Shown: positions 24,635 to 31,898 of the stretch, one piece after another | Numbering within the stretch: the stretch's first letter is position 1 | Layout of the letters: each line of letters starts with the position of its first letter | From: 2-12-FULL-41-16 sp964390625 | GTDB taxonomy: Bacteria; Patescibacteriota; Patescibacteriia; Magasanikbacterales; UBA922 | DNA: 64,000 bases | NCBI GenBank assembly: GCA_964390625.1 | Contig: CAYMID010000001.1 | Span: 4,685 to 68,684 of the forward strand | Direction: 5' to 3' | Position numbers and translations under genes: made by a program | Notes under the pieces: model-generated | The model's database searches: none | Seen by the model: only the letters and a program-made list of their open reading frames with translations | Told to the model about the DNA's origin: nothing

Positions 24635-25063
24635 TATGTATTTTTTGTATTCTTCTCTAAGATTTTCAAACACAGCCTCCTCTAGCACATCGACTTTGCG
24701 CAAAAGTCTCTTGTTACTAATAGTCCGAGCCTGTGTAAGTTTGACCCACACTGACCGCTGTCCCAAAAATCCAACCTGTTTACCCCTTGCCAAAACTTTA
24801 ATTTCAAAATGAAACGGATCATCTTTAAACTCAGTAGTCGTTGGTAAAATTACCAACGAGTGCTTATTGTGAACTTTTACAACCACCCCAGGTCTCTCGT
24901 AGTTATTGTTTTTACCATCAATTTCAACGCCTAAATTAACACCAAGGGAACACCACCAAACCTCGCGGGGATGTGCATATACCAAACGTTGGTTTTTTTC
25001 TAAATTTTTTTTAAATTGATTCCAACCGTCAAAATCCTTATTATACTGTCCCTCCTGTGGCAT
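24632..25063 (-). CDS. MazF/PemK-like type II toxin family protein
   Basis: 143 residues. The C-terminal 110 residues follow the MazF/PemK fold: REVWWCSLGVNLG at the start of the barrel, the ERPGVVVK strand, LVILPTTT, and the QARTISNKRL...K segment. MazF proteins are mRNA-cleaving ribonucleases. No antitoxin-like small gene is adjacent; the upstream neighbour is a GIY-YIG nuclease 3 nt away. An N-terminal extension of about 30 polar residues precedes the fold. It may be a solitary toxin homologue, as is common in these bacteria, or a repurposed ribonuclease. Confidence 0.8.
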   Translation of the reverse strand: MPQEGQYNKDFDGWNQFKKNLEKNQRLVYAHPREVWWCSLGVNLGVEIDGKNNNYERPGVVVKVHNKHSLVILPTTTEFKDDPFHFEIKVLARGKQVGFLGQRSVWVKLTQARTISNKRLLRKVDVLEEAVFENLREEYKKYI

Positions 25064-25066
25064 AGA

Positions 25067-25327
25067 TTAGAAAAATAATAATAATTTTTTGTGGAGGGGT
25101 AATTTTTTAATTTGGTGTTCGGCTGCACTCGCAGTAGCACGATCAGGAAATTCTTCTGAATACAAAAGCGTAACCGGGCGTCGGCTACGGGTGTATTTGG
25201 CCCCACGGGGCGAGGTATTATGTTCCATTACCCGGCGCGCCACATCGGTGGCAATGCCAGTGTATAATGTTTTATCAGCGCACCGCACCACGTACACAAA
25301 AAACTTTAGGGCTTGATTGCGTCCCAT
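25067..25327 (-). CDS. GIY-YIG nuclease family protein
   Basis: 86 residues, the size of the small UPF0213-type GIY-YIG proteins. The motif pair appears as FVYVVRCADKTLYTGIATD, with the conserved Arg in VARRVMEHN and Glu in AAEHQIKKL. Such domains cut DNA in repair or mobile contexts; small standalone members have no clear role. Its start overlaps the end of engB by 22 nt, so it is cotranscribed. Confidence 0.88.
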   Translation of the reverse strand: MGRNQALKFFVYVVRCADKTLYTGIATDVARRVMEHNTSPRGAKYTRSRRPVTLLYSEEFPDRATASAAEHQIKKLPLHKKLLLFF

Positions 25328-25875
25328 AATTCACCGACGCCAATACGTTTGGTACTCGAAAATGGAATCACGGCACGCCCCCCCACCGTGTTTTGGATGT
25401 CAGCTAATTTTTGCGTCAACTCTGATGGCTTAACCTTATCAACTTTGTTGGCCACAATAATTAAATCCTTGCCCTCGACCTCGAGACTGCGGAACATCTC
25501 GAAATCATCATTAGTCAGGCCCACATTTGTATCCACCAGCAACACCACTTTGTGCTGTGGATAGCCAGAGCGGAACAAATACCACTCAACAATTTTTTGA
25601 AATCGCTCCCGTCCTACTTTGGTTTTTTGCACAAAGCCATAGCCTGGCAAATCCAACAAATACAAATCACGATTCACTAGGTACACGTTGATTTCTTGCG
25701 TGCTACCCGGACGCGAACTGGAACGCGCCAAATCCTTGCGGTTTACCAACGCGTTAATTAAGCTTGATTTTCCGGCGTTTGAACGACCAACCAAAGCCAC
25801 CATTGGACGGTGATCATCAAAAATTGCGTCTGTACCAGTCGCACCTTTAATAAATTTAGCAGAAGTAATTTTCAT
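25306..25875 (-). CDS. engB: Ribosome biogenesis GTP-binding protein EngB (YsxC/YihA)
   Basis: 189 residues. P-loop GRSNAGKSS, switch region SSRPGSTQEI, G3 DLPGYG, G4 NKVDKV and the SS-T-K (FSSTKRIG) G5 segment are all present. EngB helps assemble the 50S subunit. Its ATG overlaps the stop of an upstream 22-residue lysine-rich ORF (ATGA), which suggests coupled translation. Confidence 0.96.
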   Translation of the reverse strand: MKITSAKFIKGATGTDAIFDDHRPMVALVGRSNAGKSSLINALVNRKDLARSSSRPGSTQEINVYLVNRDLYLLDLPGYGFVQKTKVGRERFQKIVEWYLFRSGYPQHKVVLLVDTNVGLTNDDFEMFRSLEVEGKDLIIVANKVDKVKPSELTQKLADIQNTVGGRAVIPFSSTKRIGVGELWDAIKP

Positions 25876-25940
25876 TTTACAGAAGCTTTTTTCTTTTTTT
25901 TCTTTTTATCCTTGTTTTGTGCGTTGTTACCTTTTGCCAT
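25872..25940 (-). CDS. 22-residue lysine-rich small protein
   Basis: ATG at 25940, stop TGA at 25874-25872 sharing bases with the engB ATG. The peptide begins MAKGNN, contains a run of seven lysines and ends ASVK. From memory, very short basic proteins starting MAKGNN occur in several bacterial genomes, which supports a real gene; I cannot verify this here. A role in binding rRNA or nucleic acid is plausible given charge and the engB link. It could instead be only a leader ORF for engB translation. Confidence 0.55.
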   Translation of the reverse strand: MAKGNNAQNKDKKKKKKKASVK

Positions 25941-25959
25941 AAATAAAAATTAAAGATAA

Positions 25960-26862
25960 TTATAAAGTAATATCCATTTCTTCGAGGATGCGTTCGAGTT
26001 CATCACGACCAGCAAAACTAATTTCAATCGTACCATTGGCCCCACGCACGTGAATGCGAGTTTTGGCACCAAGGCGTTTTTCAAGCGCAGTTTCAGCGGC
26101 CAAAACATTAGGATCACGACGCACCGACCCTTTGCGCGCCTGCGGTCCACGCTTGGCCACGGCTGTTTCCACATCGCGCACCGAAACTTCATTGCCCATC
26201 ATGCTGCGGAACATGGCGACCTGTTCTTCTTGGTCCTGAAGGCTCAAAATCGCGCGTGCCTTACCCGCACTAATTTTATTATCAATCAAAGCGCGCTGGA
26301 TTTCGTCTGGTAACTGTAGCAAACGAATAGTGTTAGCAACAACCGGACGACTCTTCCCCACTCTATCAGCCGCTTCTTGCTGCGTTAAGTGAAACTGTTC
26401 AATCAAACGCTGAAACGCAAAAGCTTCTTCAATCGGGTTGAGGTTCTGGCGTTGGATGTTTTCGATGAGCGCGAGCTCGAGTTTTTCCTGCTCGGTCACG
26501 GTGCGCACCAAGGCTGGCACTTTGGCTAAACCAGCAATCTGGGCCGCTCGCCACCGACGTTCACCAGCAATCAACTCGTAACCACCATCAGGCCGTTCGG
26601 TTACGGTAATCGGTTGCAAGATGCCATGTTCTTTAATCGAGGCAACTAAATTCTCCAGCTCCTCGTGCCCAAAGTGCCGACGAGGTTGTTCACTGTTTGG
26701 TACGATTTCACTAATCGGAATTTGCCACAAGCGTTCGTGCGGTGGCACAGCTGGTGCACTCGGCACTGCTGCCGGCGCCGAGGCAGACTCGGTTGGGGGC
26801 AACGAGGCCGGACGCATTGGTTGCGCACTGATCAGCGAATTCAAACCTTTTCCTAGAGGCAT
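25960..26862 (-). CDS. parB: Chromosome partitioning protein ParB
   Basis: 300 residues. The N-terminal ParA-interaction segment (PLGKGLNSLI) is followed by a Pro/Ala linker. The ParB/Srx domain has IVPNSEQPRRHF and the CTP-binding GERRWRAAQ and ENIQRQNLNPIEEA motifs. A helix-turn-helix (LTQQEAADRVGKSRPVVANTIRLLQLP) and a C-terminal dimerisation domain follow. ParB clamps onto parS sites near the origin. It lies 18 nt downstream of parA. Confidence 0.96.
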   Translation of the reverse strand: MPLGKGLNSLISAQPMRPASLPPTESASAPAAVPSAPAVPPHERLWQIPISEIVPNSEQPRRHFGHEELENLVASIKEHGILQPITVTERPDGGYELIAGERRWRAAQIAGLAKVPALVRTVTEQEKLELALIENIQRQNLNPIEEAFAFQRLIEQFHLTQQEAADRVGKSRPVVANTIRLLQLPDEIQRALIDNKISAGKARAILSLQDQEEQVAMFRSMMGNEVSVRDVETAVAKRGPQARKGSVRRDPNVLAAETALEKRLGAKTRIHVRGANGTIEISFAGRDELERILEEMDITL

Positions 26863-26880
26863 ACAATAATAGACAGGCCG

Positions 26881-27666
26881 TTACGCGGCTGGAGCCGGTT
26901 CGGGATTGTGTTTTTCCAAAACTTCGCGGACCAACCGGTCATAGGCCTTGGCCCCTTTGCCCGATGGTTCATATTTAAAAATCGATTGCCCAAAACTTGG
27001 CGCTTCGGCCAAACGAACCGTGCGCGGAATCACCGCGCGGAAAATTCCATTGGGGAAATACTGGTAAATTTCCTGCATTACCTCTTCGGACAACTTGGTG
27101 CGCTTGTCGAACATGGTGATTACTGCGCCCAAAATTTCTAAATTTGGTTTAAGGTGCTGACGAATCAGACCAATTGTTTCCAATAATTGCCCCAGCCCTT
27201 CCAGGGCATAATATTCGGCCTGCACTGGAATTAAAATTTCGTCCGCGGCCACCAAGCTGTTGATGGTCAACAAACCAAGCGATGGTGGACAATCAATAAT
27301 AATGTAATCGTACGCGTGTTTAGCCTCGACTAACAAATCAGATAACTGGTGTTCGCGGCGCTCAACCCCAACTAACTCGATGTTGGCACCAGCTAAATCC
27401 GCGGTCGCCGGGGCCACACGCAAACCATCGTGCGGGCCATTCATTACAATGTCGTGGAAGCGGTGTGTTTTGGCCAAAGCCTCGTAAATCCCCCGCTCGA
27501 CCCGGTCACGTGTCAGGCCAAGCCCACTACTGGCATTGCCCTGGGGGTCCATATCTACCAATAACACAAACTTACCCAGGTCAGCCAAACCAGCCGCCAA
27601 GTTAATAGACGTAGTGGTTTTGCCGACCCCACCTTTTTGGTTAACCACAGCGATAATTTTGGTCAT
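26881..27666 (-). CDS. parA: Chromosome partitioning ATPase ParA (Soj)
   Basis: 261 residues from the ATG at 27666; the longer frame to 27726 would cross its promoter and that of tRNA-Leu. Deviant Walker A KGGVGKTT near the N-terminus, Walker A' DMDPQGNASSG, Walker B YIIIDCPPSLG. ParA forms ATP-dependent dimers on DNA that move ParB-parS complexes. The promoter is at 27676-27704, so the leader is very short. Confidence 0.96.
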   Translation of the reverse strand: MTKIIAVVNQKGGVGKTTTSINLAAGLADLGKFVLLVDMDPQGNASSGLGLTRDRVERGIYEALAKTHRFHDIVMNGPHDGLRVAPATADLAGANIELVGVERREHQLSDLLVEAKHAYDYIIIDCPPSLGLLTINSLVAADEILIPVQAEYYALEGLGQLLETIGLIRQHLKPNLEILGAVITMFDKRTKLSEEVMQEIYQYFPNGIFRAVIPRTVRLAEAPSFGQSIFKYEPSGKGAKAYDRLVREVLEKHNPEPAPAA

Positions 27667-27675
27667 AATGCCCCC

Positions 27676-27704
27676 AGTATACCCGAAATTGACAAGCCTC
27701 GCAA
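27676..27704 (-). promoter_or_regulatory. parA promoter
   Basis: Minus strand TTGCGA (27704-27699), 17 nt, TATACT (27681-27676), ending 10 nt before the parA ATG. It overlaps the oppositely oriented tRNA-Leu promoter. Confidence 0.65.
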
Positions 27705-27717
27705 CATAGGCTATAAT
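27689..27717 (+). promoter_or_regulatory. Perfect consensus promoter of tRNA-Leu
   Basis: TTGACA (27689-27694), 17 nt, TATAAT (27712-27717). The tRNA begins 17 nt after the -10 box. Confidence 0.85.
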
Positions 27718-27733
27718 CCTTCTCACAATCTAG

Positions 27734-27820
27734 GCCGATGTGGTGGAATTGGTAGACGCAACGGACTCAAAATCCGTCGTTCGCAAGGACATGTGGGTTC
27801 GAGTCCCACCATCGGCACCA
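27734..27820 (+). tRNA. tRNA-Leu (anticodon CAA)
   Basis: Class II tRNA with a long variable arm. Acceptor GCCGATG/CATCGGC, anticodon stem ACGGA/TCCGT with loop CTCAAAA, T arm GTGGG/CCCAC. Anticodon CAA reads UUG. CCA is encoded (27818-27820). Confidence 0.95.
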
Positions 27821-27822
27821 AT

Positions 27823-27850
27823 AAAAAACCAGCCTCAGGGCTGATTTTTT
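27823..27850. terminator. Bidirectional terminator between tRNA-Leu and the S11 peptidase gene
   Basis: CAGCC/GGCTG core inside A6/T6 flanks, loop TCAG. It ends tRNA-Leu and overlaps the stop codon of the convergent peptidase gene. Confidence 0.8.
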
Positions 27851-28937
27851 ATTTCCACGTGTAGTTGTCAAAAACCCACTCAGCCAAATGGCGCGCGTCG
27901 TAAAAGCGCGCTTCATTATTTTCGGCCCCAAGCGACACCACATTAAGCGCATACCCCTCATCATTGGCGACTTGCATCGCAAAATTATAACCAGCTTCGG
28001 GAATAAACCCAGTTTTACCAACCTGAATATCAGCAAACTTGTGCGGTACCCAACCGGTTATTAACCAATCCGTATTCCACATGTGGATTCCAGCCGTGCG
28101 CGTGGCTCGATCAGCCGGGGCAATCGTAAATTCAGCCAACCTTGTGGCTGCACTAATTTCTGGATGTTTGGCGGCTTCGGCCACCAGCAAAGCCACGTCT
28201 GCAGCCGTACTCACATTATGTGGACTAAGACCACTAGGCTCAACCACGGTCGTATTGTGCATCCCCAAGGCCGCGGCCTTGCTATTCATTAATTGCGCAA
28301 ATTCGGTTGTCGAAGCAGTTACGGTTTGGGCTAACGAAATAATACTGCGGTTAGACGAGGCTACTAGGGCCGCATTCCACAAATCCTTCAGCCGATATTC
28401 CGCTCCGGTTAAAATAAAGGGATCCTCGGCCCACCCCCCCACGGCCACGGTCGTGGTGGCCCAATCTGGCTGGGCGTCCAAAATCACCAGCGCGCTCAAC
28501 AATTTGCTCAAACTCGCCAACGGTCGCACCGTATTAGCATTTTGAGCTAACAAAATCTTGCCTGTAGTTACATCGCGCACCAACCAACTAGCGGCCGACA
28601 TCGTTTCGGCCGAAAACGTACTGGTGGTTACTAGGACTGGTTGCGGTAGAACTGGTTCTGGCGGCCGTTCAACCACTGGTTCGGGTGAGCTGTGCCACTG
28701 CCATGAGGCTGGCATGGAAAATTGTGCAAAAAAAGTGTGCAAAGCAGTTTGCGACAACCAACCTGGCAAAGCTAACACCAGGGCGCAGGCCACCAAAGCG
28801 CACACCGCTAAACCAGCCACCGCCAAACGCCACCGATCAGTCTCGGACACAATTGGTGGAGTTGCTGGAGTTGATGAAATTGGTGGGGCTGGTGGGATCG
28901 GCGGATTTACACCATTGGGAATATTCGTTTCCTCCAT
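27849..28937 (-). CDS. S11-family D-alanyl-D-alanine carboxypeptidase (PBP-like)
   Basis: 362 residues. A Pro-rich cytoplasmic N-terminus and a membrane helix (about 37-60) place the catalytic domain outside. All three serine-peptidase motifs are present: SLSK (Ser142, Lys145), SSN (194-196) and KTG (308-310). Such enzymes trim the terminal D-Ala of peptidoglycan stems. The type II membrane anchor at the N-terminus differs from the usual signal peptide plus C-terminal amphipathic helix. It is the last gene of an operon with scpA and scpB. Confidence 0.92.
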   Translation of the reverse strand: MEETNIPNGVNPPIPPAPPISSTPATPPIVSETDRWRLAVAGLAVCALVACALVLALPGWLSQTALHTFFAQFSMPASWQWHSSPEPVVERPPEPVLPQPVLVTTSTFSAETMSAASWLVRDVTTGKILLAQNANTVRPLASLSKLLSALVILDAQPDWATTTVAVGGWAEDPFILTGAEYRLKDLWNAALVASSNRSIISLAQTVTASTTEFAQLMNSKAAALGMHNTTVVEPSGLSPHNVSTAADVALLVAEAAKHPEISAATRLAEFTIAPADRATRTAGIHMWNTDWLITGWVPHKFADIQVGKTGFIPEAGYNFAMQVANDEGYALNVVSLGAENNEARFYDARHLAEWVFDNYTWK

Positions 28938-28939
28938 AG

Positions 28940-29500
28940 CTATACAGCTGACGCGGCTTCGCCATCCTCAATTACCGGAGCACCGCTAAGATGCGGGTGC
29001 TGGTGCAACGTCGCGTAATCAGGCAAATTAGTGACACTGGCCACACCCAAATGACGCAAAGCCGTAACTGACACGCGGTAGGCCGTAGCCAATTTATCGG
29101 TCGCCTCGTCCTCTTCTACCAAGCCACGCACCAATAGGTTGCGCAAAATAATCGCGCAATTCACCCCGCGGATCGTTTCTAATTCTGGCCGAGTAATTGG
29201 CCCTTGGTAAGCCACGACGGTCAAGGTCTCCAGTTGCGCCCGAGTCAGCTCGCCCATAATTTCTTGAGTTGTGTAGCGCTCGACCAACTCGGTGTGTTCT
29301 GGGCGCGTTACCAATTGCGCCTCGGCTCCTGTGTTAACCAAGGCCAATCCTGAATCTGGGTCACCATAGCGGTCAGCCAACTGGCTCAAGCAGTCACGTA
29401 CGATAGATTCTTCTATCTGCAGCGATTTGGCTAAAGCCGCCGGAGTCAATGGTTTGCTGGCTACAAATAAAATTGCTTCTAATTGGCTTATAACAGACAT
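28940..29500 (-). CDS. scpB: Segregation and condensation protein ScpB
   Basis: 186 residues from the ATG at 29500, directly after the scpA stop. Two winged helices are visible: QLEAILFVASKPLTPAALAKSL and the conserved ELTRAQLETLTVVAYQGPITRPELETIRGV. ScpB binds ScpA and SMC to form the bacterial condensin. A longer frame into scpA is rejected. Confidence 0.95.
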   Translation of the reverse strand: MSVISQLEAILFVASKPLTPAALAKSLQIEESIVRDCLSQLADRYGDPDSGLALVNTGAEAQLVTRPEHTELVERYTTQEIMGELTRAQLETLTVVAYQGPITRPELETIRGVNCAIILRNLLVRGLVEEDEATDKLATAYRVSVTALRHLGVASVTNLPDYATLHQHPHLSGAPVIEDGEAASAV

Positions 29501-29501
29501 A

Positions 29502-30185
29502 TCAAATGCGCTTAATAACAATATCACCAAATAATTCATTCTGATCAACCGCCGCCGCTTGTTGTTTGACCAGTTCCAATAAAGCCAAAAACCCAACAAT
29601 CACATCGGTCCGACTGGCTCGATCGGTTAGGGCAAAAAAATTCACGCTCCCCTTTTCGGTCAACAACTGACGCAGGTGGGCAATTTTTTCTTTCAAGGAC
29701 ACCGCTCGGTCAATCGTGGTGCGTGGCAATGGTTTTGGTGGTTTAAGGCGTTGCACCAAACGCACCATACTGGCGTGTAAGGTGGTTGGGGTGACATTGG
29801 CTGGTGGAGTTTGGTCCACCACCACCCGTACTGGCTCAGTGCGTCCATAACTCCGGAGTGGCGTCAACCAGGCTGCCTCCAACTGGCGACTAGCAGCCAC
29901 AAACATTTTGTACAAACGTAACTGGTCCACCAAATTTGGACCATCATCTTCCTCGAGGGCAAACTGTGGCAACAACGCCTTGGATTTAAGCAACAATAAT
30001 TTAGCCGCGATCACCAAAAAATCAGCTAATTCATTTGGGTCAGCCTCCTCGAGCGTATCCAAGTATTGCAAATACTGTTCGGTCACAGCCGAAATAGCCA
30101 ATTCAGTAATTGGCATTTTGCGCTCTTCGACCAATTGCAACAACGCATCGAGTGGTCCGGTAAATTGCTGCAAAGCAACATGCAT
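29502..30185 (-). CDS. scpA: Segregation and condensation protein ScpA
   Basis: 227 residues from the ATG at 30185, just after the stop of the upstream gene; longer frames overlap that gene and are rejected. The kleisin N-terminus reads FTGPLDALLQLVEERKMPITEL, followed by the PNELADFLVIAAKLLLLKSKALLP helix that contacts SMC, and the C-terminal winged helix (VIVGFLALLELVKQQ). It bridges SMC heads together with ScpB. smc itself is not in the window. Confidence 0.95.
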   Translation of the reverse strand: MHVALQQFTGPLDALLQLVEERKMPITELAISAVTEQYLQYLDTLEEADPNELADFLVIAAKLLLLKSKALLPQFALEEDDGPNLVDQLRLYKMFVAASRQLEAAWLTPLRSYGRTEPVRVVVDQTPPANVTPTTLHASMVRLVQRLKPPKPLPRTTIDRAVSLKEKIAHLRQLLTEKGSVNFFALTDRASRTDVIVGFLALLELVKQQAAAVDQNELFGDIVIKRI

Positions 30186-30186
30186 G

Positions 30187-31896
30187 TTAGCGGCGTTCAA
30201 ACACAATAAACTGACGCGATTCGTACACTTTTTGCCACAATGGTTCTTTGAACAATTTAACTGGCAACGTGATGACTCGGTCAGCCCCACCGTTTGGGAA
30301 ATTATCCACGTAATAGTACAGCGGACACGTGGTGGTGGCCGTATTATAACAAACAACTCGTTTGATCGCACCAAAATAATTACTGTCGGCCAGCTGGGTC
30401 AAGGCAACCGAACTAGTGGCCGCAGCCATTTGCTCTAGCAACAACGCGCGCTCTGACCAGCGAGCCGCAGGGTGCGAATTATGTTGATTGTAGTACAAAA
30501 ATTGATTGACTGGCACCATGGCTGGCAATTGTGGCACACCAGGTAACAGCGTCAACTGCTGCCCATCTGGGTCAACCTGTTTAAACCACTCGGCCAAAGC
30601 CGCCACGCCCTTGTCTGGCTCGCGCCCCACCATCCGCGTGGCCTGAATATTTGGCTGATCAACAAACCGCCCGGACAAAATATTTGGGGCCAGGAATACT
30701 AACACCAACAACGCCGCGGCCTGATTAGAAATTTGGGGCCATTGTGTTTTGAGCCAATACCACATGCGCTCCAAACCATAACTGGCCGCCAACAGCAGCA
30801 CCAAGTTACCAAAAAAATCAAACCCCTTGGATTCTTGCAACGGTGCGGCCCATACCGTAATTGTGGTCAAACCCATTAACTGCCAGATATACCCAGACAA
30901 CCACAAACTGGCCAAAATCTTTAGGTAAGGTTGGCGCCGCCCTAACAACAAGGTCAGTACCCCCACCAGCATTAACAAGCTGCGGATATTAAATTCCAAC
31001 TGCAGTCCGTAAGTACTAAGCCACGGCAAATGCAAAAAACCAAGCTGCCAATTTTCTGATCCAAAACGGTGGTAAGACCACGCCAACGGCCACCAATACC
31101 ACGCTCCCACCAACAAAACCCCTAACCCAACACCAAGATAACGGCGATAGAATTTACCAGGCACAGCCGGACCAAACACATTATGTAAACCAATACCAAT
31201 CGCGGCCAAGAAAAACCAAAAATAAAACACTAGGAACAATAACCCACCACTCAGCGCGTACCGAACTGTTTGCCAACGCGGCCACACTTGCGTTGTAACG
31301 TCGAGCACCAAGTAGGTAGTCCACAAAATTACACCCAAACCAGCCACTGCTTCGTATGGCTTAGTAATGAGTGCATCCCAATCCAAAAAAACACCGCCCA
31401 GTAGTATGGCTGACAAAAACCACGCCAAGGGACCCGGTCCTGGCACTGCGGCCCGGTGGCGCCAGTAGCGCGCCTGAACCCAGTACAAAGCACTGGGAAT
31501 TGTTACCAAGCTCAAGGCTGTGGCTACTTTGGCCAACTTCACTCCGTTCCAACCAAACCATCCACCAATTATTCCAAACAACTGGAAAAATAAGCCTGGG
31601 TAAAATGGCGGTAAACCAGCGTAGGCAAAGTCAGCCCCTAGGTTATGGGCAAACCGCATGTACATCGCGGCAATAGTTACCTCATCAGCTTTGAGTCCCC
31701 ACAGCAACAAGGGTAAACCATCGACCAGCACCCAGTAGGTCAAGACGCTGTTTACACCTAACCACAGGGGCCAAGCCCACAGTGGTGCGCGGCGGTACCA
31801 CAACACCAAACCACCGCCGACAAACAAAAACCAGCACCACTTAACCAGGGCTAAATGCTGTACATCTCCGATGGTGAGAAGCGAGAGTTGTTCCAT
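30187..31896 (-). CDS. Polytopic membrane protein, probable GT-C-type glycosyltransferase
   Basis: 569 residues with about 11-13 hydrophobic helices through residue 420, then a soluble extracytoplasmic tail of about 150 residues. The first outer loop contains ADEVTIAAMYMRFAHNLG, followed by FAYAGLPPFYPGLFFQLF. An acidic first loop and this layout match GT-C enzymes that use lipid-phosphate sugars, such as arabinofuranosyltransferases. Donor and acceptor are unknown. It lies between aspS and scpA with 1-2 nt spacing. Confidence 0.65.
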   Translation of the reverse strand: MEQLSLLTIGDVQHLALVKWCWFLFVGGGLVLWYRRAPLWAWPLWLGVNSVLTYWVLVDGLPLLLWGLKADEVTIAAMYMRFAHNLGADFAYAGLPPFYPGLFFQLFGIIGGWFGWNGVKLAKVATALSLVTIPSALYWVQARYWRHRAAVPGPGPLAWFLSAILLGGVFLDWDALITKPYEAVAGLGVILWTTYLVLDVTTQVWPRWQTVRYALSGGLLFLVFYFWFFLAAIGIGLHNVFGPAVPGKFYRRYLGVGLGVLLVGAWYWWPLAWSYHRFGSENWQLGFLHLPWLSTYGLQLEFNIRSLLMLVGVLTLLLGRRQPYLKILASLWLSGYIWQLMGLTTITVWAAPLQESKGFDFFGNLVLLLAASYGLERMWYWLKTQWPQISNQAAALLVLVFLAPNILSGRFVDQPNIQATRMVGREPDKGVAALAEWFKQVDPDGQQLTLLPGVPQLPAMVPVNQFLYYNQHNSHPAARWSERALLLEQMAAATSSVALTQLADSNYFGAIKRVVCYNTATTTCPLYYYVDNFPNGGADRVITLPVKLFKEPLWQKVYESRQFIVFERR

Positions 31897-31898
31897 GC

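Noticed and set aside
25960..27666. parS site near parAB
   Set aside because: I did not see the usual TGTTTCACGTGAAACA-type palindrome around these genes; absence by eye is not proof.
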